Positions 16,391 through 24,710 are shown, numbered from the stretch's first letter. The stretch: 64,000 bases of DNA from Pelotomaculum sp. (GCA_018435055.1 JAHDOA010000018.1:62001-126000), one strand, 5' to 3'. A program made the numbers and translations. The notes: generated from the sequence alone by a model not told the origin.

Positions 16391-18376
16391 ATGGCAAAGA
16401 GGATTGGTCTTTTCGTTTGCTGGTGCGGCTCCAATATCGGGGGTGTAATTGACGTCCCGAAAGTCGTTGAAATTACAAAAAATTTCCCGGGAGTTGCTTA
16501 CGCCACCGATTATAAGTATATGTGTTCGGAGCCGGGCCAGGACACGATAATTAAAGCTATCAAAGAACACAATCTAGACAGGGTGGTCGTGGCCTCTTGT
16601 ACACCGAGACTGCATGAACCGACCTTCCGCAAAACAATCGCCAAGGCCGGATTGAATCCGTACATGTTTGAGATGGCCAATATCCGCGAACAGTGCACCT
16701 GGGTTCACTCTGATGACAAGGAAGGCGCCACCCAAAAAGCAATTGCCCTGATTAAAAGGGCGCTTGCAAAGGTCTCCAGAGTGGAGCCTCTGTTTGAATC
16801 ATATATCCCGGTCACTAAAAAGGCGCTCGTGATCGGCGGCGGCATCGCCGGTATGCAGGTGGCTATAGATATTGCCGACGCGGGACACCAGGTCATCCTG
16901 GTAGAAAGGGAGCCAACTATAGGCGGGAAAATGGCCATGCTGGACAAGACCTTTCCCACACTTGACTGCTCCGCCTGAATAAGCACGCCAAAGATGGTTG
17001 CTGCGGCGCAGCATCCTAATATTCAGCTAATGACCTACTCCGAGGTAACAGAGGTAAACGGTTATATCGGAAACTTCGAGGTCACCATCAGGCAAAAACC
17101 GCGCTATGTGGATCATAAATTATGTACCGGCTGCGGCACCTGCACGGAAAAATGTCCGACCAAGGTGCCGAGCGAATACGACCTCGGGATTGGCAACAGG
17201 AAATGCATTTACATTAACTTCCCACAGGCGGTACCCAACAAGCCGGTAATTGACGCGGAAAACTGCCGTTATTTTAAAACAGGGAAATGCGGTGTCTGTA
17301 AGAAAATTTGCCCCACCGGCGCGGTTGATTTCGAGCAAAAAGAAGAGTTCATCACGGAAAAAGTAGGCGCCATAGTGATGGCTACCGGCTTCGACCTCTT
17401 CAACTGGGAGGATGCATACGGCGAGTACGGTTATGGACGCTTTAAGAATGTTATAACCGGTCTGCACTTTGAGCGTATGTCAAACGCTTCCGGCCTGACA
17501 GGAGGTAAAATCATACGTCCCTCAGACGGCAAGGAACCTAAATCAGTTGTATTTATCAAGTGTGTCGGTTCAAGGGACGAGGCCAAAGGCAAGGAATACT
17601 GTTCACGCGCCTGCTGTATGTACACGGCCAAACACGCCCACCAGGTTATTGATAAAATCGAAGGCTCCAGCGCGTATGTCTTTTACATGGACGTGCGCAC
17701 ACCGGGCAAAGCCTATGATGAATTTTACCGGCGCACTGTCGAAGAGGGCGCCCAGTATATCAGGGGCAGGGTGTCCAAAATATACGAGTCAGGCGACAAG
17801 CTGATCGTTATGGGAACCGACACCCTGTTAGGAAGACCGGTTACGGTAGAGGCAGATCTGGTTGTGCTGGCCACGGCCATGGTGCCGAGCGAAGGTTCGG
17901 ACAAGATTGCCCAGCTGGTCAGTTGCCCAACTGATAAAGACGGTTTCTTTGCAGAAGCCCACCCGAAATTAAGGCCTGTTGAGACGATGACCGGCGGTTT
18001 GTTCCTGGCCGGCGCCTGCCAGGGCCCGAGAGACATACCTGATACGGTGTCCCAGGCAAGCGGCGCGGCAGTCAAGGTGGTTGCCCTGCTGAACAACGAC
18101 CAGCTGGCCACCGACCCGATGATCAGCCAGATAGATGAAAAAATGTGTTCCGGTTGTCTGGTCTGCAAAGGAGTATGTCCATACAAGGCAATTTCGGAAA
18201 AAACCATTACCGAAAGGATTGGCGGTAAGCCGGTAGAGCGGGTAGTTGCCAGTGTTAATACTGGCCTTTGTCAGGGTTGTGGCAACTGCACAGTAGCCTG
18301 CCGGGCCGGCGCCGCAAACCTGAAGGGATTCACTAACCAACAAGTGCTTGCGGAGGTGGACACCCTGTGTCGATAG
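16391..18376 (+). CDS. hdrA: Heterodisulfide reductase subunit A, selenocysteine-containing (UGA at codon 196)
   Basis: HdrA is the flavin-containing, electron-bifurcating subunit. The frame is read through an in-frame TGA at 16976-16978 and totals 661 residues, the normal length. Before the TGA are a CxC-type N-terminal region, the FAD fold [14 protein letters not shown] (about 143-156) and '[13 protein letters not shown]'. After it comes ISTPKM. Cysteine relatives read DCSAC-I-x-TPKM here, so the TGA falls exactly on a conserved cysteine and is read as Sec196. Downstream are [27 protein letters not shown], then [12 protein letters not shown] and [12 protein letters not shown] near the C-terminus, which bind [4Fe-4S] clusters. 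A hairpin follows the TGA (see SECIS entry). The end overlaps mvhD by 10 bp. Confidence 0.9.
16979..17017 (+). promoter_or_regulatory. Putative bacterial SECIS hairpin in hdrA
   Basis: Seventeen bases after the TGA, GGTTGCTGC (16996-17004) pairs with GCAGCATCC (17008-17016), with one T-T mismatch and a GGC loop. The apex lies about 27 bases downstream of the TGA, in the range expected for SelB-bound elements, and the GGTTGC start recalls the E. coli fdhF element. The consensus is loose, so this is inference from position and structure. Confidence 0.6.
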
Positions 18377-18801
18377 AAACAAAAGAATTTAACCCGATAA
18401 TAGTTGGTTTCAACTGTAACTGGTGCAGTTACGCAGGCGCTGACCTGGCCGGGGTCAGCCGGATGAAATATCCCGCCAATGTACGGGTCATCCGCGTCCC
18501 CTGTTCCGGTCGCGTTAATCCGTCGTTTGTCTTAAGAGCATTCCAGAAAGGCGCTGACGGCGTACTGGTTTCAGGGTGACACCCGGGTGACTGCCACTAT
18601 GCTAGTGGCAATTACTTCACTCGCAGGCGCTACCTGCTGTTAAAGCGCTTGCTGGAGTATGTCGGTTTTGAGCCCGGCCGCCTGACGGCGCGCTGGATAT
18701 CCGGTTCTGAAGGGGCAAAATTTACAACTACGATTAAGGATATAACAGAAAAAATCAAATCCCTGGGTCCTAATAAAAAGATGAGGGATGATATCGTATG
18801 A
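18367..18801 (+). CDS. mvhD: MvhD/FlxD-type [2Fe-2S] protein, selenocysteine-containing (UGA at codon 71)
   Basis: MvhD-like proteins carry a [2Fe-2S] cluster and deliver electrons to HdrA. The GTG start overlaps the hdrA end. The frame contains C17-N-W-C20, C46 in 'VPCSGRV', a TGA at 18577-18579 as codon 71 and C76. Around it the reading is VLVSG-U-HPGDCHY; cysteine relatives have GCHPGDCHY. In methanogen VhuD the same position is selenocysteine. Read through, the protein is 144 residues, matching the family, and ends with [22 protein letters not shown]. Its own stop is also TGA (18799-18801), overlapping the next ATG by 4 bp, so UGA is both Sec and stop in one gene. A perfect 8-bp hairpin follows the first TGA. 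Confidence 0.9.
18580..18612 (+). promoter_or_regulatory. Putative bacterial SECIS hairpin in mvhD
   Basis: TGCCACTA (18592-18599) pairs perfectly with TAGTGGCA (18603-18610) around a TGC loop, starting 12 bases after the TGA with its apex at 22 bases. A second short palindrome CACCCGGGTG lies directly after the TGA. A perfect stem inside a coding region at this distance is the expected arrangement for SelB recruitment. Confidence 0.7.
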
Positions 18802-19760
18802 TGGACGTTATGCAGCAGCTGAGGGAGCAGGCTAAAAAGCTCCTGGAAGAGAAAAAAGTTGATTTGGTTATCGGTTTTGGCCAGGGAACGGAGTTAGCCC
18901 GGACCACGCCTGTCTTTATCGACAGCCCCGAAGGCGTGTCCGCACTGACCTGGGGACCGTTCTGCGCCAACAACCTGGCTAAATATCTGGTTGACTACAA
19001 AAACGCGGAGGGAAATGTTGCTATTGTAGTTAAAGGTTGCGACTCCAGGTCTGTGATCAGGCTCCTGGACGACAACCAGATCAGCAGGGACAAGGTAGTG
19101 ATAATCGGCGTTCCCTGCGCTGGACAACTTGAATGGCAGAAGGTTGCGGCGGAAATTAAGCCGGACGCCGTCTTGAAAGAAACAGCTGATAACGGAGACA
19201 GTTTTTTGGTAAAAACCAGCGCCGGCGATTACACTTTTAACAAGAAGGACTACATGCTGCACCGGTGCCTGGTCTGTGAAAATCCAAACCCGGTAATATC
19301 AGACATCACCATCGGCAAAGAGCTGCCGGTCAAGAACTATGAGGAAAGGTTCGCTGAAGTACAGGAACTGGAGAAATTGGGAACCGATGATAAGAGCGCA
19401 TACTGGGACAAACAGTTCAGCCGCTGCCTGCGTTGTTACGCCTGCCGTAATGTATGCAGCGTCTGCACCTGCCAGATCTGTGTATTTGACCAGATGAAGC
19501 CGATGTGGGTCTCCAAGAGGACCAACCTCTCGGAGAACACGGTATTCCATATTACCAGGGCTTTCCACGTAGCCGGTCGCTGCGTGGACTGCGGTGAATG
19601 CGACCGCGTCTGCCCGATGGACATTCCGCTGCGCAAGCTGAACCAGAAGATCCACAAGGATCTTGGAGACCTGTTTGATTCTCCAACGCCAGGTTCAAAA
19701 CCGGGATTGCTTTCGGCGCTGGGCGAATTCTGTCCCGGCGATCCCGAGGAATTTATGTAA
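18798..19760 (+). CDS. FlxC-like 4Fe-4S dicluster protein with F420 hydrogenase beta-type N-terminus
   Basis: The 320-residue protein has an N-terminal part (about 20-185) like the beta subunits of F420-reducing hydrogenase and related proteins, with a conserved 'VVKGCDSRSVIRLL...GVPCAGQ' segment. The C-terminal half carries CLRCYACRNVCSVCTCQIC and CVDCGECDRVCPMDIPL, enough for two [4Fe-4S] clusters. It matches the electron-carrying subunits encoded with flavoprotein and Hdr genes in FlxABCD-HdrABC clusters of Desulfovibrio and other anaerobes. It likely wires the NAD(H) flavoprotein to MvhD and HdrA. The start overlaps the mvhD stop (ATGA). A second start 3 bp later is equally possible. Confidence 0.8.
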   Translation: MMDVMQQLREQAKKLLEEKKVDLVIGFGQGTELARTTPVFIDSPEGVSALTWGPFCANNLAKYLVDYKNAEGNVAIVVKGCDSRSVIRLLDDNQISRDKVVIIGVPCAGQLEWQKVAAEIKPDAVLKETADNGDSFLVKTSAGDYTFNKKDYMLHRCLVCENPNPVISDITIGKELPVKNYEERFAEVQELEKLGTDDKSAYWDKQFSRCLRCYACRNVCSVCTCQICVFDQMKPMWVSKRTNLSENTVFHITRAFHVAGRCVDCGECDRVCPMDIPLRKLNQKIHKDLGDLFDSPTPGSKPGLLSALGEFCPGDPEEFM

Positions 19761-19775
19761 AAGGAGGTGCTGAGA

Positions 19776-20819
19776 TTGGAAGCAAGAATTGTAAACAAAG
19801 GGCAACTGCCTGAATTGCTGGATAAACTGGCGAAGGACTGTGACCTGATTGCGCCGGTAAAAGAAGAAACAACAACGCTTTTTAGAAAGATATCCGGCGC
19901 CAAGGACGCGTTTCTGGAATATAACAATTCAGATATATCTCCCAAAGGGTGTTTTCTGCCCCAAAATGAAAAGACTTTTTCTTATACCTATACCGGGGAC
20001 TCACTGGAAATTGTCAAACCTGAAGGTGCGAAAAAGACTGTCCTTTTCGGGACGCGCCCCTGCGACATCAAGGCAATAACAACTCTGGACCCGGTTTTCG
20101 AAGGAGTAAAATTTGGTGACGAATATTACTCCAGTAAACGTGAAAACACAGTAATCATAGGTTTGAGCTGTTCAAAAGTGCTCAGCACCTGCTTCTGCTA
20201 TGCTTTTGGGGGCGGGCCGTGTGACGGGACTGGCTCAGATCTTTTGTTTACTGAAATCGGCGACAAATATTATGTAGAGATTAATACTGACAAAGGCAAA
20301 GCCCTGGTGGACACGTATAGCCAGATTTTCAGCAGCCAGGGCGCGGACCAGTTGGCCAAAGGCAAGGAAGAGCTGGCGCAAAAACTGTCCGGAGAATTTA
20401 TCAGGAAGGTTGACCTGACCGGTGTGAAGGAAGTGCTGGACGGTAATTTTGAACTGCCGTACTGGGACGGGGATAACTACAAAAAATGCATTGGCTGCGG
20501 AACATGCACATACGTATGCCCGACCTGCCACTGCTTTGACATCTTCGACTACACGACTGGTGACTTTACCGGTGACCGCATCCGCTGCTGGGATTCCTGC
20601 ATGTATCCGGAATACACGTTGATGGCCGGCGGGCATAACCCGCGCCCGACCAGAAAGGAACGGGTGCGTAACCGCTTCATGCACAAGCTGAAGTACCACC
20701 TGGACCGCTATGACATGGTCGGCTGCGTGGGCTGCGGTCGTTGTGTCAAGAAGTGTCCGGTCAATATCGACATCACTAAAATTATCAATGATCTGAAGGA
20801 GGTGGCGCAGAATGCCTAA
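19776..20819 (+). CDS. FlxB-like 4Fe-4S dicluster protein (AsrA/hydrogenase beta type)
   Basis: The family includes the A subunit of anaerobic sulfite reductase and beta subunits of sulfhydrogenases. Visible marks are 'LFGTRPCDIKAI', 'GLSCSKVLSTCFC', then CIGCGTCTYVCPTCHC and CVGCGRCVKKCPVNIDI, giving two [4Fe-4S] sites. TTG at 19776 lies behind AAAGGAGGTG and gives 347 residues; the GTG three codons up would overlap that ribosome site. It overlaps the flavoprotein gene by 8 bp. The two products probably form an NAD(P)H-oxidising module, as AsrA/AsrB and HydB/HydG pairs do. Its role here would be electron transfer between the flavoprotein and the Hdr core. Confidence 0.82.
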   Translation: MEARIVNKGQLPELLDKLAKDCDLIAPVKEETTTLFRKISGAKDAFLEYNNSDISPKGCFLPQNEKTFSYTYTGDSLEIVKPEGAKKTVLFGTRPCDIKAITTLDPVFEGVKFGDEYYSSKRENTVIIGLSCSKVLSTCFCYAFGGGPCDGTGSDLLFTEIGDKYYVEINTDKGKALVDTYSQIFSSQGADQLAKGKEELAQKLSGEFIRKVDLTGVKEVLDGNFELPYWDGDNYKKCIGCGTCTYVCPTCHCFDIFDYTTGDFTGDRIRCWDSCMYPEYTLMAGGHNPRPTRKERVRNRFMHKLKYHLDRYDMVGCVGCGRCVKKCPVNIDITKIINDLKEVAQNA

Positions 20820-21654
20820 TCCTACTGCTCTGACGCCATATCCCGTGACAATTACCAAAATCGTCGACGAGACCAGTGACGTTAAGACCTTTACGGTGGT
20901 GTTCGACGATCCGGAAATAATGGAGAACTTCGGAAACAAGCCCGGGCAGGTATGCATGCTCTCTGTGTTTGGCGAAGGTGAGTCCACCATCTCGATCACA
21001 TCATCACCGACCAGGGGAAAATTCCTTGAATTCACCGTAAAACGTGTCGGCCGGCTGACTGAAGTCCTGCACCAGATGGAAGTAGGCCAGAAATTCGGCG
21101 TGCGCGGTCCGTACGGGAACTGGTTCCCCTATGAAATCATGAAGGGCAAGGACCTGTTTTTTGTGGGTGGCGGCTTCGCCCTGGCGCCCATCCGCTCATT
21201 GATCGACTACGCTCTTTCCGACCAGTACCGCAAAGATTACGGCAGGGTAGAAATTCTTTACGGATCGCGTAGTTATGATGACCTCTGCTTCAAGAGCGAC
21301 TTGTTCGAGCGCTGGCCGAGCCTGTCCAATACGGCGATATATACTACTGTTGACCGTGGGGGCGATAACTGGAAAGGACGCGTAGGCCATGTTCCGGGCT
21401 ACGTGGAAGAGGTGGCCCCTTCCCCGGAAAACAAATTCGCCATTATCGCCGGGCCGCCGATCATGATCAAATTCGCCCTGCCGGTTATGGAAAAACTGGG
21501 CTTTAAGGACGAGCAGATCATTACCACCCTGGAAATGCGGATGAAATGCTGCCTTGGCAAGTGTGGCCGCTGCAACATCGGATCAAAGTTTGTCTGCGTA
21601 GACGGGCCGGTATTCAGCCGGGCTCAGCTGAAGGGAATGCCCCAGGAGTATTAA
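20812..21654 (+). CDS. FlxA-like FAD/NAD(P)H-binding oxidoreductase (AsrB type)
   Basis: The 280-residue protein has the ferredoxin-NADP reductase-like layout: an FAD-binding barrel with 'STISITSSP' (the RxYS-type flavin motif in AsrB form) and 'VRGPYGNWFP', then a nucleotide fold with 'FVGGGFALAPIRSLI' and 'AGPPIMIKF'. Near the end, C-C-L-G-K-C-G-R-C-N and a later cysteine bind a [2Fe-2S] cluster, as in dihydroorotate dehydrogenase electron-transfer subunits. It is expected to exchange electrons with NAD(H). It closes the seven-gene operon, followed by a strong terminator. Spacing and overlaps throughout indicate one transcript. Confidence 0.85.
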   Translation: MPNPTALTPYPVTITKIVDETSDVKTFTVVFDDPEIMENFGNKPGQVCMLSVFGEGESTISITSSPTRGKFLEFTVKRVGRLTEVLHQMEVGQKFGVRGPYGNWFPYEIMKGKDLFFVGGGFALAPIRSLIDYALSDQYRKDYGRVEILYGSRSYDDLCFKSDLFERWPSLSNTAIYTTVDRGGDNWKGRVGHVPGYVEEVAPSPENKFAIIAGPPIMIKFALPVMEKLGFKDEQIITTLEMRMKCCLGKCGRCNIGSKFVCVDGPVFSRAQLKGMPQEY

Positions 21655-21675
21655 GACAGTAAAATGCAAACTAAT

Positions 21676-21717
21676 AACAGTTGCCTCCGTGTTTAAAACG
21701 GAGGCAACTGTTTTTTG
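21676..21717 (+). terminator. Strong terminator of the hdr/flx operon
   Basis: A perfect 14-bp stem (AACAGTTGCCTCCG with CGGAGGCAACTGTT) is followed by TTTT, 21 bp after the last stop codon of the operon. Confidence 0.95.
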
Positions 21718-21870
21718 CCCAGCGGCCTTTGTGATGAGTGCGCTGATTGCCGATTCCCCGCATGTTCCTTCGGCAAATCCTGAGAAATGCGGTATTGAAT
21801 GAAAACATGGATTTTTTGACAGAGGATTAACAGGATTGTGAATAATTTATAAAAATTTCTTGAATTAATA

Positions 21871-21901
21871 GGCTATTGACAATACAATATTGTCAATAGC
21901 C
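21871..21901 (+). promoter_or_regulatory. Perfect 14-bp palindrome before fdhD (operator candidate)
   Basis: GGCTATTGACAATA, spacer CAA, then its exact inverted copy. The left arm contains TTGACA, a consensus -35 box, so a dimeric regulator bound here would block or direct transcription. No T-run follows, so it is not a terminator. It ends 36 bp before the fdhD ATG. Confidence 0.55.
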
Positions 21902-21937
21902 TTAATTCTGTTGAACGGAAAGGAGAAACGCGCCAAA

Positions 21938-22729
21938 ATGTCCCTGCCGCCAATATATCAAAAACAGGATATTGTTTTATATAAACAGGGTGTAATGCAG
22001 CCAGAATGTGCTATGGTTGTAAATGAAATACCATTGACGGTATTCTTAAACGACACAGAACTTGCTACCCTGATCTGCTCACCTGGCGCCTATAAAGAAT
22101 TGGCCGTGGGTTTTTTACTCAGCGAAGGACTTCTGCAGGACCTTTCAGATATAAAGGAAATCACCTACAATGAAAAAGACGGATTGCTGTGGGTGGAGAC
22201 TGCTATACCGGTGCCTCAAACAGAGAATTTTTTGCGGCGGCAGATTGCCAGTTGCTGCGGCAAAGGCAGGGCCGCGCTGTATTTTGTAAATGACGCCAGC
22301 CAACTGCAGCCTGTGCAATCGGCATGTCTTTTTTCTGCCGGTTTGATACCAAAGCTAATTAATTTGCTGGAAGAAAAGTCCGCCACCTTCCGTTTAACAG
22401 GAGGCGTGCATGGCGCGGCTCTGGCAAATAGTGAAAACATGTTTGTTATGTATGAGGATATCGGCCGGCACAATGCGGTTGACAGGGTTTTAGGCTATGC
22501 TTTTCTTAACCGGATCGATACTTCTGACAAAATCCTTTTGCTGAGTGGGCGGATATCTTCAGAAATCCTGATTAAAGCCGCCCGCAGGGGTGTGCCCCTG
22601 GTGGTTTCACGTTCAGCTCCTACGAAGCTGGCCCTGGAACTGGCTGACCAGTTTGGTGTGACTGTGGTTGGTTTTGCCCGCGGAGAACGATTCAGCATAT
22701 ACAGCCATAAGGAAAAGATTGTTTTATAA
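21938..22729 (+). CDS. fdhD: FdhD, formate dehydrogenase sulfurtransferase
   Basis: FdhD passes sulfur from a cysteine desulfurase to the molybdenum or tungsten bis-MGD cofactor of formate dehydrogenase. The protein shows the family's 'ELAVGFLLSEGLL', the cysteine loop SCCGKG (residues about 105-110), 'FRLTGGVHGAALA', 'EDIGRHNAVDRVLG' and 'LLLSGRISSEILIKAARRGVP..VSRSAPT'. ATG at 21938 is chosen because the earlier in-frame TTG lies inside the palindrome; AAAGGAG stands 13 bases away, which is long. It implies a formate dehydrogenase elsewhere in the genome, often also a selenoprotein, in line with the Sec reading upstream. Confidence 0.92.
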   Translation: MSLPPIYQKQDIVLYKQGVMQPECAMVVNEIPLTVFLNDTELATLICSPGAYKELAVGFLLSEGLLQDLSDIKEITYNEKDGLLWVETAIPVPQTENFLRRQIASCCGKGRAALYFVNDASQLQPVQSACLFSAGLIPKLINLLEEKSATFRLTGGVHGAALANSENMFVMYEDIGRHNAVDRVLGYAFLNRIDTSDKILLLSGRISSEILIKAARRGVPLVVSRSAPTKLALELADQFGVTVVGFARGERFSIYSHKEKIVL

Positions 22730-22808
22730 AAATTACGCACAAACTGTCTGGCATCGTTAAGATATTACTGTAAGAAACTCTTATACTGTTCCCCGGAAAT
22801 AGATAAAA

Positions 22809-22839
22809 AAGCTTTGCCCACAATGGACAAAGTTTTTTT
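22809..22839 (+). terminator. Terminator after fdhD
   Basis: CTTTG-C-CCA / TGG-A-CAAAG with a CAA loop and one C-A mismatch, followed by seven T's. It lies between fdhD and the convergent membrane-protein gene. Confidence 0.8.
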
Positions 22840-22873
22840 ATGTGACCGGTATGAATGTTATGAATCGATATTT

Positions 22874-23266
22874 TTATGAGATACCGACTCCTACCATACC
22901 GCCGAGCGATCCTGCAATAGTTGTGGTTATTAACTTATAAAAAACTCCCACGGCGGCCGAGCCTGTTAGAAAGAAACCTCCCACCAGGCAGACAACTAAA
23001 AAGAAAGCTATACCAACAGCAGCGCCATGATAAATACCCATACTGCCGGCATTCTTACCGGCGCTGACCGAACCCAGAAACGAACTGGCAGCAAGGACCC
23101 CCACGGCAAACCATGGAATAGCAAGGTCAGTGATAGAGGAAAAATGGTATATCAAGCCTGCAGCTGTACTGAGAATAAGTGACAGCGCCAGGGTCATTAT
23201 TGTGCCCCTGATAATAGCGTTCAGCTTAATATTAGGTATAAAATTGTCCTTATTTGCCAAAGACAT
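22874..23266 (-). CDS. TIGR04086-type membrane protein
   Basis: The 130-residue protein has four hydrophobic segments (about 20-40, 50-68, 78-99 and 105-128) with glycine-rich turns SVSAGKNAGSMGIYHGAAVG. This matches the small integral membrane family TIGR04086, found in low-GC Gram-positives near spore or secretion genes; no function is established. The start follows GGAGGTG. It is transcribed opposite to its neighbours and is likely monocistronic or paired with the small gene upstream. Confidence 0.75.
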   Translation of the reverse strand: MSLANKDNFIPNIKLNAIIRGTIMTLALSLILSTAAGLIYHFSSITDLAIPWFAVGVLAASSFLGSVSAGKNAGSMGIYHGAAVGIAFFLVVCLVGGFFLTGSAAVGVFYKLITTTIAGSLGGMVGVGIS

Positions 23267-23397
23267 TGCATCACCTCCAGAAACTATTTATAATTATCTT
23301 TATGTAACTGGTTGTTAAATATGACATTAAAACTTATAATAGGTCCGGATTTTTAAGGCCTGGCATTTATTGTTACATCAGTCTTTTAATTCTGAGG

Positions 23398-23556
23398 TTA
23401 GCCATGCGGCTTAGTTTGTTTTTTTAGCTTCATTTTTTTGTCGTCTTCTGTATTGACGTCAACAAAATCATGTTCCCATCTGCCGTCCAGGTTGATCATA
23501 GTCGCAGACCCGGTCTTTTCCCTAACGAAATTGCTGCCTTTTGCAAATTTACCCAA
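23398..23556 (-). CDS. 52-residue hypothetical protein
   Basis: A short frame starts at TTG behind CAGGAGGAATTATAA, a near-perfect ribosome site. The product begins MGKFAKGSNFVREK, contains a central 'INLDGRWEHDFVDVNTEDD' segment and ends in a lysine-rich tail KKMKLKKQTKPHG. It has no membrane segment and no cysteine. I do not recognise the family. The strong ribosome site and codon use support translation. It stands between divergent and convergent neighbours with no clear operon partner. Confidence 0.5.
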   Translation of the reverse strand: MGKFAKGSNFVREKTGSATMINLDGRWEHDFVDVNTEDDKKMKLKKQTKPHG

Positions 23557-23659
23557 TTATAATTCCTCCTGTAGAATTAAGTTTTCTTGTGCTTATTATC
23601 CGTAAGAATATCGGTTTTAATCAGGGGAAAAATTATAACAGCAGGGAAGGAGTGTATTT

Positions 23660-23869
23660 ATGGAAAAGATAATTTTACATGTTGATGGGATGAGCTGTGC
23701 ACACTGCAAGGCCGCTGTAGAACACGCGCTAAAAAAACTGGACGGGATCCTGGGCGCCGAAGTAGATATTGCGGCAAAGACCGTTACAGTGACGTATGAT
23801 GCTGTTAAGGCTTGCAGGGATGACATCACCGGGGCTATAACTGACGCCGGCTATGAAGTAAAGGATTGA
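23660..23869 (+). CDS. copZ: CopZ-like copper chaperone (HMA domain)
   Basis: The 69-residue protein is one heavy-metal-associated domain with the GMSCAHC metal site at residues 10-16 and a beta-alpha-beta-beta-alpha-beta length. Such proteins carry Cu(I) to CopA ATPases. No CopA or CsoR gene is adjacent; instead folE follows after 7 bp, so the pair is probably cotranscribed. The start lies behind AAGGAG. Specificity for copper over other soft metals is inferred from family membership. Confidence 0.88.
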   Translation: MEKIILHVDGMSCAHCKAAVEHALKKLDGILGAEVDIAAKTVTVTYDAVKACRDDITGAITDAGYEVKD

Positions 23870-23876
23870 GTCCTAT

Positions 23877-24437
23877 ATGTTTGATGAAAATAAAATCGAG
23901 CGCGCTGTAAGATTAATTCTGGAAGCAATTGGCGAGGATCCGGACCGGGAAGGCCTGAAAGAAACACCGGCCAGGGTGGCAAGGATGTATTCTGAGATAT
24001 TTCAAGGCCTGCATGAGAACCCCGAGGTCCATTTAGAAAAAATATTTTCCGAACAGCACAATGAAATGGTAATAGTAAAAGACATTCCATTATATTCAAT
24101 GTGTGAGCACCACCTGCTGCCGTTTTATGGCAAAGCGCACGTGGCGTATATACCCCGCAAAGGCAATGTTACCGGCCTGTCAAAGCTGGCCAGGGTGGTC
24201 GATGGTTACGCCAGGCGGCCGCAGCTGCAGGAGCGCCTCACCACACAAATCGCCGACAGTATCATGAACAGGTTAAAAGCGTACGGTGTCCTGGTTGTTA
24301 TTGAAGCGGAACATATGTGCATGACATTCCGGGGCGTAAAAAAGCCGGGATCAAAGACTATAACGTCAGCAGTAAGGGGCGGTTTTCAAAAAAGTGAGGC
24401 TACCAGGGCTGAGGCATTCTCTCTTATTAAAGGATAG
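23877..24437 (+). CDS. folE: GTP cyclohydrolase I
   Basis: FolE converts GTP to 7,8-dihydroneopterin triphosphate, the first step of folate synthesis. The 186-residue sequence is family-typical: '[15 protein letters not shown]', '[21 protein letters not shown]' with zinc-binding Cys and catalytic His, '[23 protein letters not shown]' and '[12 protein letters not shown]' with the second zinc Cys. The gene starts 7 bp after copZ with weak ribosome-site signals, suggesting coupling. No other folate genes are adjacent in the window. Confidence 0.95.
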   Translation: MFDENKIERAVRLILEAIGEDPDREGLKETPARVARMYSEIFQGLHENPEVHLEKIFSEQHNEMVIVKDIPLYSMCEHHLLPFYGKAHVAYIPRKGNVTGLSKLARVVDGYARRPQLQERLTTQIADSIMNRLKAYGVLVVIEAEHMCMTFRGVKKPGSKTITSAVRGGFQKSEATRAEAFSLIKG

Positions 24438-24508
24438 CGGCGCCGCGACTGTGACACGACCGGGTATTTATCTATAACTATGCCTGCGTGGAGGTGGCCA
24501 TCTTAAAT

Positions 24509-24697
24509 ATGGCGGAAAAAGAGCATTTAGAAAAAGCAAAACTTGATCTTATCGCCACAAAAAGTTTCAAGTCATATGATGAAATGTACAAGGTGGTTGA
24601 CTTTTTAAATAAGACTTTGAAAGATAAAAAAGTAATTTTCGGGCTGACAAAAAACAAGTCAAATGACACTATGAGTATATCCATCTATGAAATCTAA
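24509..24697 (+). CDS. YpmA/DUF4264-family small protein
   Basis: The 62-residue protein contains YDEMYKVVDFLNKTLKDKKVIFGL, close to B. subtilis YpmA (DLYKIVDCLNRTLKRDNLMFGL), the DUF4264 family. ATG at 24509 is preferred because GGAGGTGG stands at the right distance; an in-frame GTG 21 bp upstream overlaps that site. Function unknown. It ends 13 bp before surE and probably shares its transcript. Confidence 0.75.
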   Translation: MAEKEHLEKAKLDLIATKSFKSYDEMYKVVDFLNKTLKDKKVIFGLTKNKSNDTMSISIYEI

Positions 24698-24710
24698 TTG
24701 GAGACCTATT

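Noticed and set aside
18799-18801. Third TGA in the hdr operon (end of mvhD) as another Sec codon
   Set aside because: The protein is already full length at this point, the next gene starts on the overlapping ATG, and no comparable hairpin follows.
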